Below, piece after piece: positions 9,459 to 17,274 of a DNA stretch of 64,000 nucleotides (position 1 is the first letter of the stretch; each line of letters opens with the position of its first letter). Position numbers and translations under genes: made by a program. The notes under the pieces are model-generated. The model did not search any database, was not told the origin of the DNA, and saw only the letters and a program-made list of their open reading frames with translations. The stretch is from JAPOXR01 sp963664715 (GTDB taxonomy: Bacteria; Pseudomonadota; Alphaproteobacteria; Rhodobacterales; Rhodobacteraceae), in contig CAXXUY010000011.1 in the NCBI GenBank assembly GCA_963664715.2, forward strand, positions 682,001 through 746,000, read 5' to 3'.

Positions 9459-9857
9459 TGTATGAATGCACATAACGGCTGCGCCGACGATCAACGCAAC
9501 AACAGCCGAAATGAGAGTCACCATGGCAGTTGAGACAAGGCCGGAGTCGGAAGGCTGGAGCGGGGCAGGAGACGGAGCGCCGCTCAATCTGAGGCACTCG
9601 AACACGCCCACCAGCACGATCGAACCGGATCCCGACAGCCTTTACGCAGCCGGGTTCATTGACTTTGGATACGTCAGGCATCCCCTGTCCGGCTTCCCGC
9701 GCCGCCGTCCGGGCGCAACTCCGATCCGCTCTTCCGGCAACCATCCCTGTGCCCGGCGGTCATCAGGACGAGGCTTCTGAACAGGACGCGATGATTTCCG
9801 GCTGAGTGCGTCCGGATCTGACGTAGCGGTCCACTACATGTTCTCCACTGATTCGAA
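9459..9857. other. Intergenic, no gene supported
   Basis: Open frames exist on both strands but none has a credible ribosome site or family resemblance. A minus-strand frame encodes one hydrophobic helix (TAMVTLISAVVALIVGAAVM), yet it runs on into the DUF2779 gene antisense, so I do not call it. Confidence 0.4.
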
Positions 9858-11918
9858 ATGGAGGAACCCGTGCTGACCGATCATGAACGTCATCTTCTGA
9901 ACACCTATCTGGCAAACATTGCGGCAAGCCTCGCGCATTGTGACCCTGTTGCCCGGGTGCTGACCGCCTGGGTGTCCGACCGGGAGAAACACATCGCGTT
10001 TCCTGCGGGAAGACGGCGGCGGCGCCATGCCTGGCATGCAGATTCCGGAAAGAGCGGCTTGTCCGGGAAAAAACTTCGAAAGCTCGAGAAATTCCTGCGC
10101 AGCGAATGTACGGGAAAGGCAGGAGATCGCGACAGGACCGTTGAGCGGCTGCATGGCCTTGGACAGACAACCGGTCTCGGCCAAACCGATATTGACATTC
10201 TGGAACTGCTCCTGCGCTACAACACGCATCCGGTCTTCGGGTCGATGATCGACGCCATCTTCGAGCACCCCAACATCGGCGGCCGGGCACTTCCCATGGC
10301 TCTTGGCCTTCCGGCAAACACGGTCCAGCTCCGCCTGAAGAGTGATGCGCCGCTTGTGCGCTCCGGGCTGGTGAAGATTGACGAAGACGGAGATCTGACG
10401 CCGTTCAGGAGGCTTCACCGGATCGTGACAGAACCGGGCGGCGACGGCATCGATGCAACCCGCCTGCTGCTGGATGTTGCCTCTCCAGGCCAACTCGCCT
10501 GGCAGGACTTCGACCATGTCGCCCCTGACCGCGATCATGTCGGGACCCTGGTGAAGGGAGCGCTTGCCGGAAGCATTCCGGGTGTCAACATCCTGCTCCA
10601 TGGTCCTCCCGGAACCGGCAAGACGGAATTCTGCAAGGTCCTGGCGGAAGAACTCGGCGCAGATCTCTACATTGCCGGCGAAGCGGATGAAGATGGCGGC
10701 GAGCCAACCCGCGGCGAGAGACTCCAGGAACTCAGGCTCGCCCAGAATCTTCTGGCCGGCAACCGGCGGTCACTGCTCCTGTTTGACGAAATGGAGGATC
10801 TGCTGGATGCGCCCTTCGGGGGCTTCGAGATATTCGGGCCGAAACGGTACGGCCGGACCCGGGGCGCTGCTTCGAAGGTCTTCATGCACAGGCTGCTGGA
10901 AAACTCTCCCGTGCCGGTCCTGTGGACCACGAACGATGCCCGTGATTTCAGCCCGGCCATTCTTCGGCGCATGATGTTCGCAGTCGACCTGCGCCTGCCG
11001 ACTGCGCCGGTGAGAGCCCGGGTCTGGTCCCGCCAGCTTGACCTCCACGGGATCAAGGCCGGGCCCGAAGAGGTCAGGATGCTGGCCGCGGAGTTCGATG
11101 CAGCCCCGGGCATTGCAGCCGGTGTGACGGCTGCAGCGAGCCTTGCCGGAGGTGATCTCGCCGCCGTCCACCGGGGAGTCCGCAGCCTGTCCAGACTCCT
11201 CTCCTGCGGGAAGCCGCCACAGGGAGCGCCGTCCGGTTTCGATCCGGAGCTGATGCGGGCGGACATCGATGCCGCCGCGCTCGCCGGCCAGCTTCAAGAT
11301 GCCGGGACAAGGCGGTTTTCCCTCTGCCTGCAGGGACCGCCCGGAACCGGCAAGAGCGCCTATGTTCGTTTCCTTGCCGAACGTCTCGGCCTGGAAGTTC
11401 TCCAGAAACGGGCCTCGGACCTGCTGTCGATGTGGGTGGGAGAAACCGAAAAGTCGATCGCCCGGGCCTTTGCGCAGGCGCGCGACAAGGAAGCATTCCT
11501 GGTCTTCGACGAAGCCGACTCGCTGCTTGCCGACCGGCGTTCGGCGCAGAGGAACTGGGAGGTCAGCCAGGTCAACGAGATGCTTGCCTGGATGGAAAAC
11601 CATCCTCTGCCGTTTGCCTGCACGACCAACTTTGGCAAGCACCTCGACCCGGCGACACTCCGGCGTTTCGTGTTCAAGATTGCGCTCGGCTACCTTGGGC
11701 CCGAACAGGTGGAAACCGCTTTCCGGAGCTATTTCGATCTTCCGCCGCCAGCCTCTCTTGCAAGGCTCGACACGCTTGCGCCCGGTGATTTCCCGGTGGT
11801 GCACCGAAAGGCCGGGATCCTGGGCCGCTTGCAGGATCCGGAGGCGCTTGCTGCCATGCTGCGCGCAGAATGCGAAGCCAAGCCCGGCCGGCCGCAGGCG
11901 ATCGGCTTTCTGCACTAG
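9858..11918 (+). CDS. Tandem AAA+ ATPase
   Basis: A 686-residue protein with two AAA modules. The first has Walker A GPPGTGKT at residues 249-256 and Walker B LLLFDEMEDLL; the second has GPPGTGKS at 493-500 and FLVFDEADSLL. Arginine-rich ends of both modules (FSPAILRRMMF and LDPATLRRFVF) match sensor or arginine-finger regions. The N-terminal 240 residues are a basic domain I do not recognise. A GTG twelve bases downstream is an alternative start. The next gene, a WYL regulator, starts 41 nt after the stop. The protein is probably a remodelling ATPase acting with the upstream DUF2779 protein, inferred from proximity. Confidence 0.85.
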   Translation: MEEPVLTDHERHLLNTYLANIAASLAHCDPVARVLTAWVSDREKHIAFPAGRRRRRHAWHADSGKSGLSGKKLRKLEKFLRSECTGKAGDRDRTVERLHGLGQTTGLGQTDIDILELLLRYNTHPVFGSMIDAIFEHPNIGGRALPMALGLPANTVQLRLKSDAPLVRSGLVKIDEDGDLTPFRRLHRIVTEPGGDGIDATRLLLDVASPGQLAWQDFDHVAPDRDHVGTLVKGALAGSIPGVNILLHGPPGTGKTEFCKVLAEELGADLYIAGEADEDGGEPTRGERLQELRLAQNLLAGNRRSLLLFDEMEDLLDAPFGGFEIFGPKRYGRTRGAASKVFMHRLLENSPVPVLWTTNDARDFSPAILRRMMFAVDLRLPTAPVRARVWSRQLDLHGIKAGPEEVRMLAAEFDAAPGIAAGVTAAASLAGGDLAAVHRGVRSLSRLLSCGKPPQGAPSGFDPELMRADIDAAALAGQLQDAGTRRFSLCLQGPPGTGKSAYVRFLAERLGLEVLQKRASDLLSMWVGETEKSIARAFAQARDKEAFLVFDEADSLLADRRSAQRNWEVSQVNEMLAWMENHPLPFACTTNFGKHLDPATLRRFVFKIALGYLGPEQVETAFRSYFDLPPPASLARLDTLAPGDFPVVHRKAGILGRLQDPEALAAMLRAECEAKPGRPQAIGFLH

Positions 11919-11959
11919 CGGTTCCCGAGTCCACCGCCTTTCACTATCTTGGCGCCAGG

Positions 11960-12970
11960 ATGACGCGGGAAGGAATGGACGGGATGCGCTACGAGCGCCT
12001 GAGGGACATCATAGACCTGGCTGTCAGGCTGCAGGGCTCCCGGGTCGGCCTGACCCTTGATGACATCGAGGCGGAGCTGTCTGTCAGCCGCAGGACGGCC
12101 GAGCGGATGCGCGATGCCGTTGACTGGGCGTTCGGTCCGCTTGAAATCGTCCCGATCGACGACAGCAGGAAACACTGGCGGCTGCAGTCGGACGCCTTAC
12201 GTCGCCTCGTGCCGATCACGGCAGAGGAACTCACTTCGCTCGCTACAGCCGCCGAGGCTCTCGAACAAACCGGGCTCCCGGAACACGCAGCCAGGCTTCG
12301 GGATATCGAAACAAAGCTGCGCGCAACACAGCGCGAAGGTGCGCTGGAGCGTCTCGAGGCCGATCTCGGCATTCTGCTGCAGGCCGAGGGCCTGGCCATG
12401 CGTCCCGGTCCGCGCCAACCCATCGACAGCAAACAACTGGCGCTGCTGCGCGAGGCGATCCTGACCGGCCGGATGGTTGAATGCACCTACCTTGCCCGTA
12501 CCACGGGACGAAAGAGCAACCAGCTCATCGAGCCCTACGGCCTGCTCTACGGCAACCGGGCCTTCCTGGTCGGAAAAACCGGCTGGGACGACGAGCCGCA
12601 TCTCTGGCGCCTCGCCAACATGAAGGATGTCTGCCTTTCGGGCGAGAGGTTCGAGCGGGACCCGGCATTCGACCTGCAGATTTTCGCGAGGCGATCCTTC
12701 GGAACGTTCCAGGAAAAGCCCTTCAACGTTGTCCTTCGATTTGATGCCGAGGCTGCCCGGTCCGCATCGACATTCGTATTCCACCCGGGCCAGTCGATCA
12801 CGGAACATGCCGACGGAACGCTTACGGTCCGCTTCACCGCTGGCGGAACCCATGAGATGTGCTGGCACCTCTTTACCTGGGGCGAAAGCGTCACCATCGT
12901 CAGGCCCGTCCGCCTTCGCCGGCAACTCGCTGCAATGTGCAGGGCGCTTGCCACGCATCATCATGATTGA
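11960..12970 (+). CDS. WYL-domain transcriptional regulator
   Basis: About 336 residues from the ATG giving MTREGMDGMRYERLRDII; MRYERL at 11984 is an alternative. The N-terminus is a winged helix-turn-helix (GLTLDDIEAELSVSRRTAERMRDAV). The middle has the WYL core (MVECTYLARTTGRK, IEPYGLLYGNRAFLVG) and a WCX-like tail (FNVVLRFDAEAARS, HEMCWHLFTWGESVTIV). WYL proteins sense nucleotides or nucleic acids and commonly repress defence or repair genes. It lies just after the tandem AAA gene and is likely co-transcribed, so it may regulate the DUF2779/AAA module. Confidence 0.88.
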   Translation: MTREGMDGMRYERLRDIIDLAVRLQGSRVGLTLDDIEAELSVSRRTAERMRDAVDWAFGPLEIVPIDDSRKHWRLQSDALRRLVPITAEELTSLATAAEALEQTGLPEHAARLRDIETKLRATQREGALERLEADLGILLQAEGLAMRPGPRQPIDSKQLALLREAILTGRMVECTYLARTTGRKSNQLIEPYGLLYGNRAFLVGKTGWDDEPHLWRLANMKDVCLSGERFERDPAFDLQIFARRSFGTFQEKPFNVVLRFDAEAARSASTFVFHPGQSITEHADGTLTVRFTAGGTHEMCWHLFTWGESVTIVRPVRLRRQLAAMCRALATHHHD

Positions 12971-13295
12971 TCGGGATGACTGCAGTGGCGCAGGTGGGGC
13001 TGCTCTTGTTGCCCAGGGCGCAGGACAAACGGCCAATCACCCATGCGCGGCACGAGCACCCTGTTGCACCTGTCCGCTGTTGATCCCCGGGTGAAGGAGA
13101 CATGGCAGGGCAGCCTGCCTTGCGATCATTGACATTCCCGTTCCGACAGCGCCTGGCGCTCCAGGTCACCGGCCCGCATCGATCGGGCAGAGCGTCACTT
13201 GGCGGTGGGGCTGGAAAACAACCATGTTGCCATACCTCGACTGCCCCCGAACATGGGGGATTTCACGGGAAACAGTGCGCCCCGCGTGGGGCTGC
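12971..13295. other. Intergenic, nothing recognised
   Basis: No gene, RNA or clear repeat is evident between the WYL gene and the pair of small genes. Confidence 0.4.
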
Positions 13296-13505
13296 ATGAA
13301 TGCATTTGATGGGTTGGGCGAAGACGCATTCAAGTCCCTGCTTGACAGATTGCATTTGACGGCCATCTCGTGGACTGGGTTCGACCATGCTATGGCGGAG
13401 ATAGCGGACCGTCTGGACCCGGAAGATCCAGGAGATCAGACCCTGATGAACTTGCTCAACGGCTTCCGTTCCCAAGTTGCCGAACAGGAAGGAACTGGCG
13501 TCTGA
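13296..13505 (+). CDS. Small hypothetical protein, first of a coupled pair
   Basis: A 69-residue frame starting MNAFDGLGEDAFKSLLDRL, acidic and probably helical. The next gene's ATG shares its stop (TGATG), an overlap typical of co-translated pairs such as toxin-antitoxin or subunit pairs. No family is recognised. A longer version would start at 13224 but the extra residues look unnatural. Confidence 0.45.
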   Translation: MNAFDGLGEDAFKSLLDRLHLTAISWTGFDHAMAEIADRLDPEDPGDQTLMNLLNGFRSQVAEQEGTGV

Positions 13506-13696
13506 TGCCCTGCACGTGGGAAGACCTGGAGGCCGTTCGCCAGCAATGGCAGGAGACATTTGGCGAGCAAATGCCGTTCGGGTTTGTGATTGGTTACGAT
13601 GATATTCCCTTGCTGCGACGATGCATTGCCGAAAAGAGCATGAAACCTCTCGACGATCATATCGAAGACCTTTTGAAAGACGGCAGGGTCTACTGA
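13505..13696 (+). CDS. Small hypothetical protein, second of a coupled pair
   Basis: A 63-residue frame (MPCTWEDLEAVRQQWQETFG to HIEDLLKDGRVY), acidic and helical in appearance. It overlaps the stop of the preceding small gene and ends 24 nt before the left inverted repeat of the ISKra4-type element, so the operon could have been cut by that insertion. No family recognised. Confidence 0.45.
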   Translation: MPCTWEDLEAVRQQWQETFGEQMPFGFVIGYDDIPLLRRCIAEKSMKPLDDHIEDLLKDGRVY

Positions 13697-13720
13697 CAGA
13701 CCGGGATCAGGATGGATCAG

Positions 13721-13748
13721 GGAACCACCAAAATCTCCGGGGTCAAGC
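13721..13748. repeat. Left inverted repeat of the ISKra4-type element
   Basis: Begins GGAACCACCAAAATCTCCGG and is the reverse complement, with one mismatch, of bases 16806-16833. Confidence 0.85.
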
Positions 13749-15161
13749 AGCTGTTCGTTCCATTGCCTGATTTGAGCTTGCCGCGTTGAAGAGCCCGGGA
13801 TACCAGGATTGGAACTTCGTTCCGAGGGTGCCGTCGAGCACGCGGGTTCTGGTCTGGAGCATGAGGTGAGCTCCCGATTTGGACCATCGCATCTGCTGCT
13901 TCTTCGAGAAGCGCTTTCCCACAACTGTGTTGACCGTGGATTCGACGAATGCAGTTGACACCCGTTCCCCGTATCGATGGCGCTCGGCGTAGTTCGGGAT
14001 GGTATGGGCATTGTTGGCGACGTAGGTCTGGAACTCGTAGACGCCTTTGCGGAACGCCTTGATGTTCGGGTACCGGGTCTCGATGCATTCAAGGTCCATG
14101 ACAAGGTCGTCGATGCAGGGAAGGGCCGCACGGATGTTGCCGTGCCACAGGTACCCCTTGATGCGCCTGAGCGCCCGGTCAATCTCTTCGGCTTCCTCCC
14201 GGTCATGATGGTGATTGACAAGGCCCCTGGCATACTGCCTCAGCACCGTGATGCGCATGGTGACGTGGAACCAGTCAAGCACATGCTCGGCGCAGGGCGA
14301 CATGAATTCTGCCATGCTGCGGATGCTGTCCTCGCCGTCGGTCAGGAAGGTGATCTCCTGGTTCATCTCCAAGCCCTGATCCTGCAGAACCTCGTGCAGC
14401 CTGCGACCGGGCTTTTCGTCAAGGCTCCGGACAAGCCCGAAATACCGGTCGCCCCGATCCTCGGCCATGGACTTGCCGACCAGAACCTCGAAGTTCGTCA
14501 GCCGTCCCTCGCCGTCTCTCTCGCGGGCACGCACATAGCCTCCATCGATTCCGACGACAATCGGGCCTTCGGCCGGCGGCAGCGCGGCATGGTCCCTTGG
14601 TGTGCCGTCGATGAAACTGAACTGCTCCTCCCCCAGTTCTCCTTCCATGCGGTTCGCAACCTGGTGGAGGTGGTTGCGCACGGTTTCGGCGTTGAGCGTG
14701 GCGCCGACGGGAAGCACGTCCTTGAGCAGGCCCACCGTGGCATCAAAGGAGACCAGGGAGGCCCACTTCGTTTCCAGATAAAGCATTTCCGGCGCGACAT
14801 GCGCACTGAACAGGTCCGACAGCGGGCTGAAGGTTCCGGTTCCGGCGCCGCCGCATCTGCAGCGCTTCAGGCGCGGGCTTGCAACCGGCACGTCGCCGAA
14901 GGGCGTGCGGAACAGGAAAGAAGCCCGCTCCTTGCTCCAGAGCCTGCTGGAACAGTGGCGACAGCAGCGGTTGTCCTCCACGAAGGCGGCGGCCTGTGCT
15001 GTGACGATCCGCTCCTGAAGCCGTCCAAGAAGATCCTTGGCTTCGTCAAGCGAGAGACCGATTTGTTCCAGCTGGTCGTGCGGCTTGTCGAGTTCCAGCA
15101 CCTCCTCGTCAATGACATTGACTTCCCCGGCATCGATCTTCAGCCTGATCTCGATCTTCAT
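13743..15161 (-). CDS. ISKra4-family transposase
   Basis: About 472 residues from MKIEIRLKIDAGE. An N-terminal treble-Cys/His zinc-binding part (NRCCRHCSSRL, LKRCRCGGAGTG) precedes a DDE-type core with GIDGGYVRA, FLTDGEDSIRSM, LDWFHVTMRITVL and AFVESTVNTVVGKRFSKKQQM, the pattern I know from ISKra4 transposases. ORF length is normal and uninterrupted. Upstream in-frame codons exist but precede the conserved start. Confidence 0.85.
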   Translation of the reverse strand: MKIEIRLKIDAGEVNVIDEEVLELDKPHDQLEQIGLSLDEAKDLLGRLQERIVTAQAAAFVEDNRCCRHCSSRLWSKERASFLFRTPFGDVPVASPRLKRCRCGGAGTGTFSPLSDLFSAHVAPEMLYLETKWASLVSFDATVGLLKDVLPVGATLNAETVRNHLHQVANRMEGELGEEQFSFIDGTPRDHAALPPAEGPIVVGIDGGYVRARERDGEGRLTNFEVLVGKSMAEDRGDRYFGLVRSLDEKPGRRLHEVLQDQGLEMNQEITFLTDGEDSIRSMAEFMSPCAEHVLDWFHVTMRITVLRQYARGLVNHHHDREEAEEIDRALRRIKGYLWHGNIRAALPCIDDLVMDLECIETRYPNIKAFRKGVYEFQTYVANNAHTIPNYAERHRYGERVSTAFVESTVNTVVGKRFSKKQQMRWSKSGAHLMLQTRTRVLDGTLGTKFQSWYPGLFNAASSNQAMERTAA

Positions 15162-15303
15162 GTCCTTCCCCTCGCGACGGTTTTCCAGAATGCGCAGAGA
15201 GGAAAACCCAAGCAGCACCAACCCCTCCATGACAGTGGATTCTGCCGCCGGATCGGGATAAACCGCAAGCCGGTTTGTTTTCCATAATGCCACAGGCCAA
15301 TTC

Positions 15304-16095
15304 ATGGGCGGGTATATCGAGCGCATTTCCGGCGAGATTGCAGACATCCTGCTGCGGGAAGGCATCGACTATGTCCAGACCAAGGCCGTCTTCAGGGCGG
15401 CGCGGGAAAAAGCGGGCCTGAAGGCACCGAAGGAGCGGCGCACCGCTCCGTCCCGCCTGACGCTCGAGGAGCAGCTCCGGTTCATCGATGCGGCCGATGC
15501 CCGGGACGGCCAGTCGGGCCTCATGATCCAGACCTTGCTGGAAACCGGGACACGCGTTTCGGAGTTCGTGGCGCTGCGCGTCGAGGATGTCAGCCTGGCC
15601 GAGCGGGTGATCATCATCGAGAGCGGCAAGGGCGGCAGGCGGCGCGAGGTGCCGATCCGCACCGATCTGGCCCGTCTGTTGTCCATGCACATCGGCAGGC
15701 GGCGATCCGGACCGCTGTTTGTCAGCCGCGAGAAGGGCGCCAGGGGTGCGCGTGTCTATTCCCGCCAGAGGATCGGGCAAGTGGTGCGCGGGATTGCGCG
15801 GGAGGCCGGGATCGGCAAACGCATCTACCCCCATCTTCTGCGGCACACCATGGCAACAAGGCTGCTCGCGATCGGCATGGACATCACCGACATCCAGAAG
15901 TTCCTCGGGCACGCCGACATCAGCGCGACACGCATCTACGCCGAGACCAGCATCGCCATGCTGCAGCGCAAGTTCGACCAGGTTGCGGATCCGGCCGGCC
16001 GCGGCCTTGTGGGAACCGTCAGGCAGCGCCATGGGGATGTCGCCGGCGCGTTCGCAGCAGATCTTCTGTGCGCGGACCAGCGCAGCCTTACATGA
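15304..16095 (+). CDS. Tyrosine recombinase (phage integrase family) passenger
   Basis: A 263-residue XerC-like recombinase. Catalytic residues are visible: Arg84 (TGTRVSE), Lys109 (SGKGG), His177 and Arg180 (HLLRHTMA), His203 (LGHADIS) and the nucleophile Tyr212 (RIYAETS). The N-terminal core-binding domain is short compared with XerC/XerD. It lies inside the ISKra4-type element, divergent from the transposase, and may resolve cointegrates. Its tail overlaps the convergent passenger gene by 8 bp. Confidence 0.88.
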   Translation: MGGYIERISGEIADILLREGIDYVQTKAVFRAAREKAGLKAPKERRTAPSRLTLEEQLRFIDAADARDGQSGLMIQTLLETGTRVSEFVALRVEDVSLAERVIIIESGKGGRRREVPIRTDLARLLSMHIGRRRSGPLFVSREKGARGARVYSRQRIGQVVRGIAREAGIGKRIYPHLLRHTMATRLLAIGMDITDIQKFLGHADISATRIYAETSIAMLQRKFDQVADPAGRGLVGTVRQRHGDVAGAFAADLLCADQRSLT

Positions 16096-16768
16096 TCTGC
16101 TGATGCATGAACCGCCGGTGCCTGCCGGCGCGGAACTGCTTGTTGACGAGCCCGCGGAGAAACTTGTCCTCCAGGAACCGGAGCCGGGACCTGCATCGGT
16201 CAGCCGCCGCTTCGGCGTGCCACCGTTCATCTTCATCCTCAAGCCCGGACAGGTCTCGCTGGATCACGATCCGTTCGATGAACCCGGCAACGCGGTCCAG
16301 ATCCATCATGGCGTCAAGGCTCATGGCCTCCTCCCGCCGCGCGTGGTAGCCGTCGGGACCGCCGCACTCCTCCGGAGGACAGGCGCCGGAGCCGCCGATG
16401 CACACCGGATGCCGTTCGGCCGACGCGGCGGACACGCGATCCTCGACCCGCAGCTCGTGCTCCCACCAGCACCCCATGTCGTAGACGTAGCCAAACTTCG
16501 CATTCCTGCGAAACCGGAAATCAGACAGGGGCAAATCCACCGTCTGGCCGCACAGGTATGGCCCGGCATGCACGACGCCCCGGACGCTGAACTGAAAGAG
16601 GTGGATCGCTTCCCATCCCATCGCCACCTGAAGCACGCCGTGAAGTTCGTGCAGCGACATGGTTTCCGGCACCAGCACGCGCCGCCAGATCATCGGGCTG
16701 ATTCCCAACAGCCTGGCTTTCAGCTGCAGAGCCGATCCTTTTTCCGGTGCTGTCCGGGCATCCGTCAT
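16088..16768 (-). CDS. pRiA4b ORF-3-like / IS1096 TnpR-type passenger
   Basis: A 226-residue protein with the family's hallmark strands: LQLKARLLGISPMIWRRVLVP, SLHELHGVLQVAMGWEAIHLFQF, and further on FGYVYDMGCWWEHEL, followed by the Cys-containing HPVCIGGSGACPPEECGG. This domain occurs as a passenger in IS1096-like elements and on the Agrobacterium plasmid pRiA4b. Its function is not established. Located just inside the right inverted repeat. Confidence 0.85.
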   Translation of the reverse strand: MTDARTAPEKGSALQLKARLLGISPMIWRRVLVPETMSLHELHGVLQVAMGWEAIHLFQFSVRGVVHAGPYLCGQTVDLPLSDFRFRRNAKFGYVYDMGCWWEHELRVEDRVSAASAERHPVCIGGSGACPPEECGGPDGYHARREEAMSLDAMMDLDRVAGFIERIVIQRDLSGLEDEDERWHAEAAADRCRSRLRFLEDKFLRGLVNKQFRAGRHRRFMHQQIM

Positions 16769-16805
16769 GCAACAAGGTTACAGGAGGTGCTCCACAATGC
16801 CAGCA

Positions 16806-16833
16806 GCTTGACCCCGGAGATTTTGGTGGTCCC
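16806..16833. repeat. Right inverted repeat of the ISKra4-type element
   Basis: Reads GCTTGACCCCGGAGATTTTG and onward, the reverse complement of the left end with one mismatch near the outer edge. Confidence 0.85.
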
Positions 16834-17274
16834 CATGAGGCAGGATTCGTCAGGCATGAACCTGGAGGGCCGGAGATAATTGCCTGCTCAGGCGTCTGCG
16901 CCTATGTAGGCCACTGCCAACAGGCAGTTTGATCCGCGCCTGAGTCAGTAACCATGGTCGGGTCCGCGCCCGGTGGTTTCTCCGCAGGCCTGCGGCTTCC
17001 GAAAGGTCATGCACATCCTCGGTAATGCCGCCAATCGGCGCGAGATTGTCCAGACTTGATGGGTGGTGCTGTTGCACCTCCATTCTGGACATCCGGGACG
17101 CTCTTTCGTCTCGTTCGCGGGTGAATGCCCGTGATTTTTGAATCGAAGACGCTGAGAACCATCTTTAGCGGCCAAACCGATGAAAGGTATTGCATACGAA
17201 TTTGGCCAATACCCTGTCCTCAACCACAAGCAGACGCTATACGAATTTGGTGTTGAAATCAGGAGTTGCCCGTT
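16834..17274. other. Intergenic, upstream of the TerY-P-like triad
   Basis: No gene supported. G+C content appears to fall after about 17100, which marks the left edge of the triad block. It should hold the promoter for the PIN-kinase gene. Confidence 0.4.

Larger units (their letters stand above)
13721..16833. mobile_element. ISKra4-type insertion element with two passenger genes
   Basis: About 3.1 kb bounded by near-perfect inverted repeats of about 28 bp sharing ACCACCAAAATCTCCGGGG and continuing into TCAAGC. Inside are an ISKra4-type transposase (minus), a tyrosine recombinase (plus) and a pRiA4b ORF-3-like protein (minus). The transposase stop codon lies within the left repeat. I see no clear target duplication at the ends. 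All three frames look intact, so the element may be active. Confidence 0.85.

Noticed and set aside
9318..9617. Minus-strand frame with a single hydrophobic helix
   Set aside because: Runs into the DUF2779 gene antisense, no ribosome site or homologue recognised.
13977..15287. Plus-strand frame of 436 codons opposite the ISKra4 transposase
   Set aside because: Antisense shadow; the minus strand has the DDE and zinc motifs.
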